Positions 1 to 8,199 of a stretch of DNA of 64,000 nucleotides are shown here, piece after piece (positions within the stretch are counted from its first letter, which is position 1; each line of letters starts with the position of its first letter). Origin of the DNA: JACVRW01 sp963808545 (GTDB taxonomy: Bacteria; Actinomycetota; Thermoleophilia; Solirubrobacterales; Thermoleophilaceae); contig CAWEGB010000015.1 of NCBI GenBank assembly GCA_963808545.1, forward strand, positions 310,001 to 374,000, written 5' to 3'. The notes below the pieces were generated by a model. That model searched no databases. It had not been told where the DNA came from and saw only the letters and a list, made by a program, of their open reading frames with translations. A program made the position numbers and the translations under genes.

Positions 1-908
1 GCGTTGTCCCGGTCCGGGTCCCGGAACAGCGCCTCCGGCTCTCTCGTAGGGCTCGCAGCGACATGTCGATGCCCGACGAGAGATTCATGCAGGACCACCA
101 CGCCTACCTCGATCTGATGCTGCGGTTGCGCCGCACTTCGCACGACGTGCTGCACAACAACTCACTGCATTACCTGCCGGTGGCCATGGCTCCAAGTCTG
201 AGCTTGCCGGTGGTGACGGTGCTGCACACGCCTCCCACCCCCTGGATCGAGAGCGCGGTGCAGTGCAGTGCGCGATCGGGCAACGAGTTCGTGTCGGTTT
301 CCAAGGCCAACGCTCGGGCTTGGCGCCATTCGCTGCAGGTGCGCGCGGTCGTGGCCAACGGAGTGGACCTCGGCGTGTGGCGTCCGAGCCGGCCCGCCGA
401 CCCGCCGTATGCGGTCTGGACCGGACGCATGGTGCCCGAGAAGGCTCCCCACTTGGCCATCGAGGCAGCCCATCGAGCAGGCCTGGCGCTGCGTCTCGCC
501 GGGCCCACGCCGGATCCCGAGTACTTCGAGCGTGAGATCAGGGGCCGGCTGGGCGGGGAAGCCGTTTACCTGGGCCACCTTTCGCGCCGTGAGCTGGTGA
601 AGCTGGTGGGAGGCGCTCGGGTCTCTCTTGTCACCCCCTGTTGGGACGAGCCGTACGGGCTCGTCGTGGCCGAGTCGCTGGCCTGTGGCACGCCGGTAGC
701 GGGCTTCGCGCGCGGGGCCATTCCGGAGATACTGAACGAGCATTGCGGCCGCCTCGCTGAGCCCGGCGATGTCCCCGACCTGGCGCGCGCGGCCACGGAA
801 GCCATGCGGCTGCGACGCGATGATTGCCGGCGTCGGGCCGAGAGCACCTGTTCTCTGGACGAGATGGTGCGGCGTTACGAGGCTCTGTACTTCGAGCTGG
901 CGGCATGA
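1..908 (+). CDS. GT4-family glycosyltransferase, 5' end outside window
   Basis: Retaining GT-B glycosyltransferase that would transfer a sugar from a nucleotide-sugar donor onto a surface glycan or lipid at the cytoplasmic face. The reading frame is open from base 3, so the N-terminus lies outside the window; an internal ATG sits at 63. Counting from that ATG, the donor half contains PEKAPHLAIEAA near 125-136 and the family signature WDEPYGLVVAES near 194-205, with the two glutamates that bind the donor. About 100 N-terminal residues of the acceptor domain seem to be missing. The stop overlaps the next start (ATGA at 905-908), so the two are co-translated. The family is secure, the substrate unknown. 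Confidence 0.85.
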   Translation, partial: VVPVRVPEQRLRLSRRARSDMSMPDERFMQDHHAYLDLMLRLRRTSHDVLHNNSLHYLPVAMAPSLSLPVVTVLHTPPTPWIESAVQCSARSGNEFVSVSKANARAWRHSLQVRAVVANGVDLGVWRPSRPADPPYAVWTGRMVPEKAPHLAIEAAHRAGLALRLAGPTPDPEYFEREIRGRLGGEAVYLGHLSRRELVKLVGGARVSLVTPCWDEPYGLVVAESLACGTPVAGFARGAIPEILNEHCGRLAEPGDVPDLARAATEAMRLRRDDCRRRAESTCSLDEMVRRYEALYFELAA

Positions 909-1990
909 CTCCGTCGGTCGGCTGGTATGCCCACCACCACGGGCTTGGCCACCTCTCGCGCGCGAGCGCCGTAGCCCCCCACCTGCGCAGCAGGGCGACC
1001 GTGCTCACCTCCGCCACGGACGGCGCTCCGGCCCAGCGCGAGCTCGAAGCGCTTCGAGCTTCAGGGATCCAAGTCCTGGAACTGCCCCACGACCTTCTCG
1101 CGGCCGGGGAACCGACGCCTCCGGATCCTCCACCAGGGCTGCACTACGCACCGGTCGGAGCCGCCTCGCTGCGCTCGCGGATGGCCGCTCTGACCGGCTA
1201 CTTCGAACAGGAGGCACCGGACCTGCTCGTGGTCGACGTCTCGGTGGAGGTGGCGATGTTCGCCCGCCTGTGCGGCGTCCCGGTGGCCATGGTTCGCCAG
1301 CATGGGGACCGCAACGACTTCGCACACCGGCTGGCCTACTCCTGGGCCGAGGAACTGCTTGCGCCCTATCCGCCGTGGCTCGAGGACGCCTCGGCCAGTC
1401 TCGCGGTCCGGCGGGCCAGCTGTTACACGGGAGGCTTCGCGGTCAGGCCGGCCGGCACCAGCCCTCCCGTGCCCGGCCGAGTCGTGGTGTTGAGCGGACG
1501 CGGCGACGACGGGTTCGGTCCTGGCGATGTCGAGTCCGCGGCGGCCGCCTGCCCGGGGACGAACTGGCTTCTCGCCGGCCCCCGGCAGTGGCGCACCGAC
1601 GTGCCGGAGCTGATCGGATCCGCCGAGGTCGTGGTGTCCCACGCCGGACACAACGCGGTGATGGAAGTGGCGGCCGCGCGACGCCCGCTCGTCTGCATTC
1701 CGCGTCCGCGACCCTTCGGAGAGCAGAACGGCAAGGCCGAAGCGCTCCGCCGCGCCGGGGCCGCGGTGGTGCGAGACCGCTGGTGCGCTCCCGAGGAGTG
1801 GCCCGGTGTGCTCGCGGCCGCGCGAGCCCTGGGCACGGAGCGGCTCGCATCCGCGGTCGACCCCGGTGCCACGGCTCGCCTCGCCGCTCGAGTCGATTCG
1901 CTCGCCGCTCTCCTGCACTCAGGCGGCACGGGCGCGCGTCATCTCGTCGGGCGTGGGACGCCGCAGGACCTCGAGCCGCTCCCCGTCTGA
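905..1990 (+). CDS. MurG/GT28-like glycosyltransferase
   Basis: Predicted 361-residue GT-B enzyme of the MurG/GT28 type. The N-terminal YAHHHGLGHLSRA (8-20) is the glycine/histidine loop of this fold. The C-terminal SHAGHNAVMEVAA (245-257) followed by PRPRPFGEQ is the UDP-sugar binding region. The ATG at 905 overlaps the stop of the upstream GT4 gene, indicating translational coupling and a shared pathway. The last 72 bases run antiparallel into the end of the converging GT2 gene, so the C-terminal 24 residues after about 337 are probably non-conserved tail. Acceptor unknown; a role in a cell-surface glycolipid or polysaccharide is inferred from neighbours. Confidence 0.8.
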   Translation: MTPSVGWYAHHHGLGHLSRASAVAPHLRSRATVLTSATDGAPAQRELEALRASGIQVLELPHDLLAAGEPTPPDPPPGLHYAPVGAASLRSRMAALTGYFEQEAPDLLVVDVSVEVAMFARLCGVPVAMVRQHGDRNDFAHRLAYSWAEELLAPYPPWLEDASASLAVRRASCYTGGFAVRPAGTSPPVPGRVVVLSGRGDDGFGPGDVESAAAACPGTNWLLAGPRQWRTDVPELIGSAEVVVSHAGHNAVMEVAAARRPLVCIPRPRPFGEQNGKAEALRRAGAAVVRDRWCAPEEWPGVLAAARALGTERLASAVDPGATARLAARVDSLAALLHSGGTGARHLVGRGTPQDLEPLPV

Positions 1991-2764
1991 CTCCCAGGCC
2001 ACGATCCCAAGGCCCGCGAGTTGAGCCAGCCAACCGCCCATGGGCCATTCGCCCCAGCGGCGACGGAAACGGAGCGCGTTGCGCACCACATCGTCGACAC
2101 GATCCAGCGGCGGGCGACATTGTGGATGGTGCTGATGAAAGCACTCCGCGCCGCCGGCCCACGCCAGCGGCACGCCGGCCGCTCGTGCCGCGAACGCGAA
2201 GTCGGTGTCCTCGGCCCCGTAGCCGCAATATCCGGGATCGAAACCGCCCGCGCGGTTCCACGCCGCACGGTCGACGCCGAAGGACAGCGACCACAGCAGC
2301 TCGTAGCGGTCGGTCGGAGAAACACCGGCCCTCGGCTCCGGCCGCGCGGGATGGGGGTCGCTCGCCGCACGGAGTGCCGCATCGGCGCCGGGGCGTGGAA
2401 GGGTCCCCCGCCGGAGATAGCGCACGCCGCCCATGACGATGCCGGGGAACTCGCGCAGAGCAGCGTCGTAACCAGCGACCATGTTCCGTGCGGGGATGCA
2501 ATCGACGTCCAAGAAGATCAGCCGCTCGGCGCCGGTCGCCTCCGCCGCCAGGTTGCGGGCACGAGCGAGCGGGAGCTCGTCTGCCCTGACGAGCGGAAGC
2601 ACCTCCACTCGGAAGCGACGCGCGGGCGGGATCCGGGCGTCCCCGGCCATGTCCGCGACCACGAGCACATCCGGCGCCCGCTTCCCCGCGTCGAGCCCGC
2701 CGACGAGGTTCGCGAGTTTGGCGTCGCGCCCACTGGTGAGAGTCAGTACCGCGATCAACCTCAC
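1919..2764 (-). CDS. GT2-family glycosyltransferase with galactosyltransferase-type C-terminus
   Basis: Predicted 281-residue inverting GT-A enzyme. It carries the metal-binding DxD inside IFLDVDCIPAR (D86/D88) and the GYGAEDTDFAFAAR segment (181-194) typical of the Glyco_transf_7C catalytic region, where the acidic pair supplies the base. The chosen start is GTG at 2764, because the family N-terminus RLIAVLTLTSGR begins there, although the frame is open further upstream. It faces the two preceding glycosyltransferases and overlaps the second by 72 bases tail to tail. Substrate unknown; a sugar transfer in the same surface glycan as its neighbours is an inference. Confidence 0.78.
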   Translation of the reverse strand: MRLIAVLTLTSGRDAKLANLVGGLDAGKRAPDVLVVADMAGDARIPPARRFRVEVLPLVRADELPLARARNLAAEATGAERLIFLDVDCIPARNMVAGYDAALREFPGIVMGGVRYLRRGTLPRPGADAALRAASDPHPARPEPRAGVSPTDRYELLWSLSFGVDRAAWNRAGGFDPGYCGYGAEDTDFAFAARAAGVPLAWAGGAECFHQHHPQCRPPLDRVDDVVRNALRFRRRWGEWPMGGWLAQLAGLGIVAWESDGERLEVLRRPTPDEMTRARAA

Positions 2765-2855
2765 AGCGATACCCGTCGGGGACCGGCGCAACCCTCGTGG
2801 TGACCGGCAGGGATGACCAATCATCTGACCGAGTGCCACGGCGCGTACCCAGGCC

Positions 2856-3665
2856 GTGAGCCTCAACTTCGAGCGCAGCGGCAGCGGTGAGCCGCTGATC
2901 CTCCTGCACGGCATCGGCGGCGAGCTGTGCGTGTGGGAGCCGGTGCTCGAGCCGCTGGCCCGGCGCATGGACGTGATCGCCGTCGATCTGCCGGGCTTCG
3001 GAAGATCGCCCGCGCTTCCCGAGGGTGTGACCCCTACTCCGTTCGCGCTGGCCGATGCGATCGCGGGTCTGATGGACGAGCTGGGCATCGACAGTGCGCA
3101 CGTCGCGGGCAACTCCCTCGGAGGCTGGGTCGCGCTGGAGCTGGGAAAGACCGATCGGGCGCGCTCGGTAACCGCTCTGTGTCCGGCCGGGCTGTGGGGG
3201 GCACCTCTGCGGCGAGCCGGAGTGCCCGCGCGAGGGGGTGCCCAGCAGCTGGCGCGGCGCCTGCGGCCCGTGCTCCCGCTCGTCATGCTCAGTCGCCGTG
3301 TGCGCAGGCTGGCCCTCGGGCACGTGGTGGCCGATCCGGACCGTGTTCCTTACGGGGCTGCCCGGCGCATGGTCGGCTCCTACGCCCGGGCGACCGCCTA
3401 CGACGCCACGAACGTAGCCATGCGCGAGCACCACTTCACCGACCCCGAGCGGATTCGCGTTCCGCTGACCGTCGCCTTCGGCGAGCTCGACCGGCTGATC
3501 CGTCCCCGGCGGCTGCGCGTCCCGGGCGCCCGAACGCTGATCCTGCGAGGTTGCGGTCACATCCCGATGTGGGACGCACCCGAGCTCGTGACGCAGCTGA
3601 TCCTCGACACCTCCGAGGCCGGAGCGAGAACGTCGGAGTCATCGGTGGCGAGCGGGCGGCGGTGA
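2856..3665 (+). CDS. alpha/beta-hydrolase fold protein
   Basis: Predicted 269-residue hydrolase (esterase, lipase or haloalkane-dehalogenase-like). The oxyanion-hole motif LLHGIGGE lies at 16-23 and the nucleophile elbow GNSLGG at 85-90 with Ser87. The likely acid is Asp212 in GELDRL and the catalytic histidine is His235 in GCGHIPMWD, giving a complete Ser-Asp-His triad. The start is GTG at 2856. Only one base separates its stop from the GTG of uvsE, so the two are probably one transcription unit. The substrate cannot be read from sequence. Confidence 0.85.
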   Translation: MSLNFERSGSGEPLILLHGIGGELCVWEPVLEPLARRMDVIAVDLPGFGRSPALPEGVTPTPFALADAIAGLMDELGIDSAHVAGNSLGGWVALELGKTDRARSVTALCPAGLWGAPLRRAGVPARGGAQQLARRLRPVLPLVMLSRRVRRLALGHVVADPDRVPYGAARRMVGSYARATAYDATNVAMREHHFTDPERIRVPLTVAFGELDRLIRPRRLRVPGARTLILRGCGHIPMWDAPELVTQLILDTSEAGARTSESSVASGRR

Positions 3666-3666
3666 G

Positions 3667-4617
3667 GTGCGGCTCGGGTTTGCGGTCAAGGTCTTGGGCG
3701 GCGGTGGCCTGCCGTCGCACGACAGCCGACGATGGCGGTCGGGGCCCCACCTCCGCAACTCGCTCGTCTACCTCCGGGACATTCTTGACTACCTGGTGGG
3801 CCGTGATCTGCGCATGTACAGGATGGCCACCGGCTTGGCCCCCTACGCCAGCCACCCGGAGCTCCCGCAGTTTCACTCCCAGATAGACGAGTGTGCCGAT
3901 CAGCTCGCGGCCGTGGGCGCGCGGGCGCGCGACCTGGGAATCCGGCTGTCGACTCACCCAGGTCAGTACACGGTCCTGAACTCGGAGCGGCCCGAGGTGG
4001 TGTCCGCCGCCGTCGCCGAGCTAGAGGTGCAGGCACGCCTGCTCGACGGGATGGGCCAGCCGCCCGAGGCCGTCGTGGTGGTGCACGTCGGCGGCGCTGC
4101 GGGGGGAACGGTGGCCGGAGCCGACCGGTTTGCCGCCGGCTTCGAGCGGCTGTCCGAAGCCGCGCAGAGACGGATCGTCCTCGAGAACGACGACCGTCTC
4201 TACTCGCTGACCGACGTACTCGACCTGTCCCGGCGACTAGGGGTGCCGCTGGTGTGGGATGTGCTGCATCACCACTGCCACGATCCGGAGAAGGTGCCCG
4301 GGCGGGAAGCGCTCGCGCTCGCGGTGGCCACCTGGCCGACTGGAGTGCAGCCGAAGATTCATTACTCGTCGCCAAGACTCGACGTGACCGAGCGACGGAA
4401 GAAGAGCGGTCGCCGGGTCGAGCGCAGCCTCGTCCTTCCTGACAGTCGAGCGCATGCCGACACGGTGGATGCGATGGCCTTCGCCGACTTCCTTCGACAC
4501 GATGCGGCCGGCCTGGACTTCGACGTGATGATCGAAGCCAAGGCCAAGGACCTTGCGGTTCTGCGGCTGAGGGAGCAGATCGCGTCGTGCGGGATTCCTC
4601 AAAGGCAGCTCGGGTAG
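3667..4617 (+). CDS. uvsE: UV-damage endonuclease UvsE/UVDE
   Basis: TIM-barrel endonuclease that nicks DNA 5' to UV photoproducts and other lesions and starts alternative excision repair. The 316 residues match the usual UvsE length. Diagnostic segments are RLSTHPGQYTVLNS (93-106), LENDDRLYSL (172-181), VWDVLHHHCHD (196-206) and PKIHYSS (229-235). These provide the His/Glu/Asp metal ligands and the conserved Lys230. The start is GTG at 3667, one base after the hydrolase stop. Orthologues are scattered across Actinobacteria and Firmicutes. Confidence 0.93.
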   Translation: MRLGFAVKVLGGGGLPSHDSRRWRSGPHLRNSLVYLRDILDYLVGRDLRMYRMATGLAPYASHPELPQFHSQIDECADQLAAVGARARDLGIRLSTHPGQYTVLNSERPEVVSAAVAELEVQARLLDGMGQPPEAVVVVHVGGAAGGTVAGADRFAAGFERLSEAAQRRIVLENDDRLYSLTDVLDLSRRLGVPLVWDVLHHHCHDPEKVPGREALALAVATWPTGVQPKIHYSSPRLDVTERRKKSGRRVERSLVLPDSRAHADTVDAMAFADFLRHDAAGLDFDVMIEAKAKDLAVLRLREQIASCGIPQRQLG

Positions 4618-4627
4618 CGGACCTCCG

Positions 4628-5110
4628 ATGGGATCGCGCTTCACCGTGGCGGGGCTGCTTCTGGGCATCGGGCTCGGCGGCTTTGTCGACGGCATCGTCC
4701 TTCACCAGATACTTCAGTGGCACCACATGCTCACGAGCGAGGGCTGTTGCCCGGCCACGAGCGTGGCCGGATTGGAGGACAACACGCTCGCCGACGGGCT
4801 GTTCCACGCCGCTACGTGGGTCTGCGTCGCCGCCGGCCTGTACCTGCTCTGGTGCGAGACGTCGCCGGGTAGGTCCTGGTCGGGACGCGTATTGACCGGG
4901 CTGCTGCTGGTGGGGTGGGGCGCCTTCAACCTCGTGGAGGGCGTGATCGACCACCACCTGCTGGGTGTCCACCACGTGCGCACCGGGGACGACGAGACGC
5001 TTTACGACCTTGCGTTCCTCGCGTGTGGCGCTCTGCTGGTGGTCGCCGGCCTGATTTTGGCCCGGCGGCCGAGCCCTCGCCCAGCTGCAGGGCGCCGATC
5101 GCCCGCGTGA
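4628..5110 (+). CDS. DUF2243 membrane protein
   Basis: 160-residue integral membrane protein of the DUF2243 family, function unknown. Four hydrophobic segments are visible, at about 6-26, 60-76, 85-106 and 123-146. Conserved polar residues in or near them include DGIVLHQILQWHHM (21-34) and the VEGVIDHHLLGVHH stretch (about 103-116). The paired histidines suggest metal or haem contact, but that is inference. Its ATG lies ten bases after uvsE, so it could be co-transcribed. The tail is short, basic and proline-rich. Confidence 0.82.
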   Translation: MGSRFTVAGLLLGIGLGGFVDGIVLHQILQWHHMLTSEGCCPATSVAGLEDNTLADGLFHAATWVCVAAGLYLLWCETSPGRSWSGRVLTGLLLVGWGAFNLVEGVIDHHLLGVHHVRTGDDETLYDLAFLACGALLVVAGLILARRPSPRPAAGRRSPA

Positions 5111-5181
5111 GGTATCCCGGACGCACGGAATCCGCAGTGCACCTGCCAGCCTGCGGGCGACGGCTGGCTGATCGGCCCGAC

Positions 5182-5334
5182 CTAGGGCCGTCCCGCGAAC
5201 CAATAGCCGTTCGCCGTGGTCTTGCTGCAGTGCAGCTTCACCTGGTAGGAGTTCGTGCCGATGCTCCAGCTCGTTGCGCTCGAGTTGGGGCGAACCGGCG
5301 GCGCGCGGGTGGAGCCGTGCCCAGTCCCGATGCG
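5182..5334 (-). pseudogene. possible C-terminal remnant of an unidentified gene
   Basis: On the minus strand a frame of about 50 codons ends at a TAG (5182-5184) and reads SWSIGTNSYQVKLHCSK then TTANGYWFAGRP. Nearly every third codon base is G or C (27 of 29 over that stretch), as expected of coding DNA here. There is no start codon, and an in-frame stop lies upstream at 5335-5337. It resembles the end of a secreted, Cys-containing protein, but I do not recognise the family. The rest of the 278-base gap between the DUF2243 and CBS genes shows nothing clear. Confidence 0.3.
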
Positions 5335-5388
5335 TCAGCGCCTCTGGACGGGGTATCGGCGGGAAACCCGAGAGAAGGAGATGGCCAG

Positions 5389-5814
5389 ATGGCAAAGACA
5401 GCGCGCGACGTGATGACGGGTGGAGTCGAGTGCGTCGGGGAGAACGAGACGGTCCTCGATGCGGCGAAGAAGCTATCCCAGCTGGACGTCGGCTCGATGC
5501 CGATCTGCGGAGAGGACGATCGGCTCAAGGGGATGCTGACGGACCGTGACATCGTTGTGAGAGTGCTGGCCAAGGGCCAGGATCCTTCGAGCGTGACTGC
5601 CGGCGATCTGGGCGAGGGAAAGCCGGTCACCATCGGAGCGGACGATCCGGTCGACGAAGCGTTGAGCACCATGGCCCAGCACAAGGTCCGGCGCCTTCCG
5701 GTGATCGACGGGCACGATCTGGTCGGTGTCGTGACCATCGCCGACCTCGCCGGGGGGATCGAGGACGAGAAGGTCGGCGACTTGGTCGAAGCCATCTCGG
5801 CGACCGGCGCCTGA
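5389..5814 (+). CDS. tandem CBS-domain protein
   Basis: 141-residue protein made of two CBS motifs (about 7-60 and 75-132), which form one Bateman module that binds adenine nucleotides such as AMP, ATP or NADH. The hallmarks MLTDRDIVVRVLA and VVTIADLAGG close each repeat. The frame is open well upstream, but ATG 5389 is chosen because AAGGAG at 5375-5380 is well spaced and the family begins here with TARDVMT. Stand-alone Bateman proteins are common in Actinobacteria and are often stress- or hypoxia-induced. The partner is unknown. Confidence 0.88.
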   Translation: MAKTARDVMTGGVECVGENETVLDAAKKLSQLDVGSMPICGEDDRLKGMLTDRDIVVRVLAKGQDPSSVTAGDLGEGKPVTIGADDPVDEALSTMAQHKVRRLPVIDGHDLVGVVTIADLAGGIEDEKVGDLVEAISATGA

Positions 5815-5877
5815 GAACCGAGCGCACGGACCCCGCACTGACACGAGCGAAACCGCTAACAGAGTAAGGAGATTCTC

Positions 5878-6063
5878 ATGGCAGAGCCCGTTCCCACCGG
5901 CTCCGATGTTTCCGCCGGCACCTACCGCTGCACCAATTGCGGAGAGTCGATCAGCACCCAATCAGTGGGGTCGCTTCCACCATGCCCCAACTGCGGGAAC
6001 AACAGCTGGGAAACGCAGTCGGGAGGCGACAGCAAAGACGACCCGTATCCCTCCTCCAGCTAG
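5878..6063 (+). CDS. zinc-ribbon mini-protein
   Basis: 61-residue protein with two CxxC knuckles, CTNCGE (near 19-24) and CPNCGN (near 36-41), forming a rubredoxin-like zinc ribbon. The disordered tail is acidic and serine-rich. A strong AAGGAG lies seven bases upstream of the ATG. It follows the CBS gene by 63 bases and precedes a second cysteine-rich small gene, suggesting a set of small metal-binding or stress proteins. Role unknown; protein or nucleic-acid binding is possible. Confidence 0.78.
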   Translation: MAEPVPTGSDVSAGTYRCTNCGESISTQSVGSLPPCPNCGNNSWETQSGGDSKDDPYPSSS

Positions 6064-6113
6064 CGCTCAACTCATCCGAAACACAGAGGAACGCCTCGGG
6101 AAGGGGGCTGTAG

Positions 6114-6353
6114 GTGAGCGTCTGTGAAGTCTGCGGCAATGACTACGACAACTCTTTCGAGGTGATCGAGGCCGGAAACGGGAGATCTCACACCTTCGAC
6201 TCATTTGAGTGCGCTATCCACGCGCTCGCACCGACCTGTGCGCACTGCGACTGCCGGATCATCGGCCACGGGGTCCAAGCTGACGACAGCATCTACTGCT
6301 GCGCTCACTGCGCCACCCAGGAAGGCAAGGAGGGCCTCACCGACCGCGCCTGA
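6114..6353 (+). CDS. cysteine-rich small metal-binding protein, metallothionein-like
   Basis: 79-residue protein starting at GTG 6114. It has four cysteine clusters: CEVC near the N-terminus, FECAIHA in the middle, CAHCDC, and CCAHC near the end. The last part (GHGVQADDSIYCCAHCA) resembles the C-terminal half of bacterial metallothioneins, so zinc binding or storage is likely. It lies 50 bases after the zinc-ribbon gene. I know similar Actinobacterial proteins only as conserved hypotheticals, and the function is inferred from cysteine content. Confidence 0.7.
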   Translation: MSVCEVCGNDYDNSFEVIEAGNGRSHTFDSFECAIHALAPTCAHCDCRIIGHGVQADDSIYCCAHCATQEGKEGLTDRA

Positions 6354-6489
6354 GGACCAAGGAGCGCGCGGGCTGCGAGCAGAGCGAGCCCGCCGTTCGG
6401 CAGAGTTGGCGCACACCCGTCGAAGAGGCCGTTTGCGCGGGCAAGAGTCGGGCACGCGTGCACCAATGCACGGCACTGGCTCCGCAGCA

Positions 6490-6918
6490 ATGAGCGTGTC
6501 CGAATCGCGGCGTGAAGCTGCACGAGGGGATGTAACTGCCGGCGTCCTGGTCCTGTCCGATCTCGGGATGGCGGGAACACGGGAATCGCGACGGGCCTTA
6601 TACGAAGAGGCCGTTGCCATCCTGCGGCGCGAGTATGCAGCCGAGCTACGGCTGCCAGAGGTGGCTCGCCGGATCGGCGCCTCCACGAGAGCGCTGCAGC
6701 GGGCCTTCGCCGAACACGGCGAGCGATCGTTCAGCGAGGAGTTGCGCCTGCGGAGGCTGGAGGTGGCCGCTCGGCTGCTCGAGGGTACGGACCTGCCGGT
6801 CGGAGCGGTGGCGCTGCGGGTCGGGTATGGCAACCACGCTCCGTTCAGCAAGGCTTTTCGCCGCTACTACGGCGTGGCCCCTCGCCAGCACAGACAGCCG
6901 GGCCTCACCGCCGCCTGA
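6490..6918 (+). CDS. AraC-type DNA-binding protein
   Basis: Predicted 142-residue regulator consisting almost only of an AraC/XylS double helix-turn-helix. The first helix pair is around LRLPEVARRIGASTRALQRA. The second includes LPVGAVALRVGYGNHAPFS, followed by the signature AFRRYYGVAPRQHR. There is no sensor domain. The ATG at 6490 is one of several possible starts in a longer open frame; an ATG at 6568 (MAGTRESRR) would also leave the whole domain intact. No target can be named, though it could act on nearby stress genes. Confidence 0.78.
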   Translation: MSVSESRREAARGDVTAGVLVLSDLGMAGTRESRRALYEEAVAILRREYAAELRLPEVARRIGASTRALQRAFAEHGERSFSEELRLRRLEVAARLLEGTDLPVGAVALRVGYGNHAPFSKAFRRYYGVAPRQHRQPGLTAA

Positions 6919-7088
6919 CCCGCTCGACCGAACTGTACGTCCTGACCAGTCAAAGCTGGCGGTCCTCGTGACGCTCGCGAGACCCTGGTCGTAGCTTCTC
7001 GTCGATCACCGGCAGCCGACGCTCCTGGGTGTTTTTCCCGCCAGTACACGGGAACTCGACTAGGACCCGGACCTGAACGGAGGTAGCG

Positions 7089-7322
7089 ATGGCGAAGGAT
7101 CATGGACCGAGCGTGAAAGACGACAAGCAGTACGAGGGATTGCGCAAGAAGGGCATGAGCAAGTCCAGAGCGGCCGCGATCTCCAACTCACCTGGCTCCT
7201 CGAGCAGGGGCGGCAAGAGCAGCGGCTCGAGCCGGAGCAGCCGCAGCAGCGGGAGCGGCAGCGGAGGCAACCAAGCACAGAAGAAGGCCGCCGGCCGTAA
7301 GGGCGGAAAGAAGTCGAGCTAG
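7089..7322 (+). CDS. small basic Ser/Lys-rich protein
   Basis: 77-residue protein. The N-terminal third (MAKDHGPSVKDDKQYEGL to about residue 32) is a conserved short helical motif found in many actinobacterial hypothetical proteins. The rest is a low-complexity Ser/Gly/Arg tail ending in lysines (GRKGGKKSS). It is strongly basic, so nucleic-acid binding is possible, but this is inference. A good GGAGG-type ribosome site precedes the ATG. A hairpin follows the stop within 15 bases. Confidence 0.7.
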   Translation: MAKDHGPSVKDDKQYEGLRKKGMSKSRAAAISNSPGSSSRGGKSSGSSRSSRSSGSGSGGNQAQKKAAGRKGGKKSS

Positions 7323-7334
7323 ACAGTCCACCTC

Positions 7335-7363
7335 GAGGCTGCGGCGCGCAAGCGCGGCACCTC
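7335..7363 (+). terminator. hairpin after small basic gene
   Basis: GAGG, TGC and GCGC on the left arm pair with GCGC, GCA and CTC on the right around a GCAA tetraloop, with one bulge and one mismatch. It sits 12 bases downstream of the stop at 7322. No T-run follows, as is usual in high-GC Actinobacteria. It plausibly ends the 7089-7322 transcript. Confidence 0.4.
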
Positions 7364-7550
7364 AACGGGCACCGAAGGGCGCGGGCGCAATGACGGTGAC
7401 CGAGTTGCGGCGAGAGGAAGCGCCGTTGACGAGTGATCTGAGGAAAGACGGCACGGCCCACCGACGCGACGGCGACGCCATGGACATCGCGGTCAAGGAC
7501 GAGAGGCGGGCGTGCGCGAGCAGGTTTAGCCGGCACGCCAGGAGCCAAAC

Positions 7551-7573
7551 GGCGAGGGCCGGAATCTAACCGG
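7551..7573 (-). repeat. short fragment of tRNA-Phe 3' end
   Basis: 23 bases match the acceptor 3' strand and T-arm of the intact tRNA-Phe gene at 35170-35242 with a single mismatch, on the same strand. The mismatch is in the T-loop, TTCGATT changed to TTAGATT in tRNA sense. It lies just beyond the hairpin that ends the lipoprotein gene. Remnants of a tRNA 3' end in this orientation are typical of integration scars. This is the most degraded of the three copies in the window. Confidence 0.6.
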
Positions 7574-7575
7574 GC

Positions 7576-7608
7576 GTCCTCGGGGTGGCCCATCGCCATC
7601 CCGAGGAC
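7576..7608 (-). terminator. strong hairpin terminator of the lipoprotein gene
   Basis: GTCCTCGGG pairs with CCCGAGGAC, and an inner TGG pairs with CCA around a short loop, giving a stem of 12 pairs with one wobble or mismatch. It lies 22 bases beyond the stop codon of the minus-strand lipoprotein gene. The tRNA-Phe fragment begins two bases further on. Confidence 0.6.
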
Positions 7609-7630
7609 ACGGTCTCACTACTTGACCGCC

Positions 7631-8104
7631 TCATTCGCAGTCGATCTGGGCGAAGGCCTGCTGGTAGGAGCTTGCCAGCTGCTTGCCTGCGGTCTCCAGC
7701 TTGGCCTGTGCGCCACTGAGAGAGAGGTCCGAGGTGAGGTCGTTTGCGACCGCTTCGACTTCGGATGAGAACTCCTGGGTGGCCGACTCGACCTCCTGCT
7801 TTCGCTCGTCGTTGAGGTCTCCCTGTGCGTCCTTCATCTGCTTGAGGTCGTCCTCGATGGCGGTCAGGTTCTCTTCCACGCCGTCGGCCGTCGCGGTCGC
7901 AGGCGTGAGCGCGGCCAAGTCGTCGATCTGGGTCTTCAGATCGGCGCGGGCGTCGCAGACTTGGGTTTGCGCCTTATCCTCGTCCGACTCTCCGCATCCG
8001 CCCACCGCTGCCCCAATCAGCAGGAGCGCGGCGACGAGCACACCGGAGCGGAGCATCCCCCTGCGCGGAGGAGAAGGCTGTTCAAGAGTGTGTGTACGGG
8101 TCAT
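7631..8104 (-). CDS. secreted lipoprotein with helical body
   Basis: 157-residue lipoprotein. The basic N-terminus leads into the hydrophobic segment MLRSGVLVAALLLIGAAVGG, ending at a lipobox-like GGC (Cys37) where lipidation and cleavage would occur. The mature part is acidic, predicted helical or coiled-coil (about 50-150), and holds a second cysteine pair (Cys50, Cys155) that could form a disulfide. No family is recognised. It follows the truncated AI-2E permease on the same strand after 95 bases. Function unknown; an envelope location is well supported. Confidence 0.75.
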   Translation of the reverse strand: MTRTHTLEQPSPPRRGMLRSGVLVAALLLIGAAVGGCGESDEDKAQTQVCDARADLKTQIDDLAALTPATATADGVEENLTAIEDDLKQMKDAQGDLNDERKQEVESATQEFSSEVEAVANDLTSDLSLSGAQAKLETAGKQLASSYQQAFAQIDCE

Positions 8105-8199
8105 GCACCCATTCCATCGTCCGATTGCGTCCGGTGCGACACCCACATGGGGTGAAATCTCACGCGCGCCGGGTGTCGGCCACGACGCTTCAGGTGGCA

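Noticed and set aside
1443..3560. Minus-strand open frame of 705 codons
   Set aside because: It runs antisense or off-frame across four well-supported genes and is rich in Arg/Pro/Gly, as expected of shadow frames in GC-rich DNA.
7390..7569. 59-codon plus-strand open frame beginning MTVTELRREEAP
   Set aside because: No ribosome site, no recognisable homology, and its stop codon lies inside the tRNA-Phe fragment, so it looks accidental.
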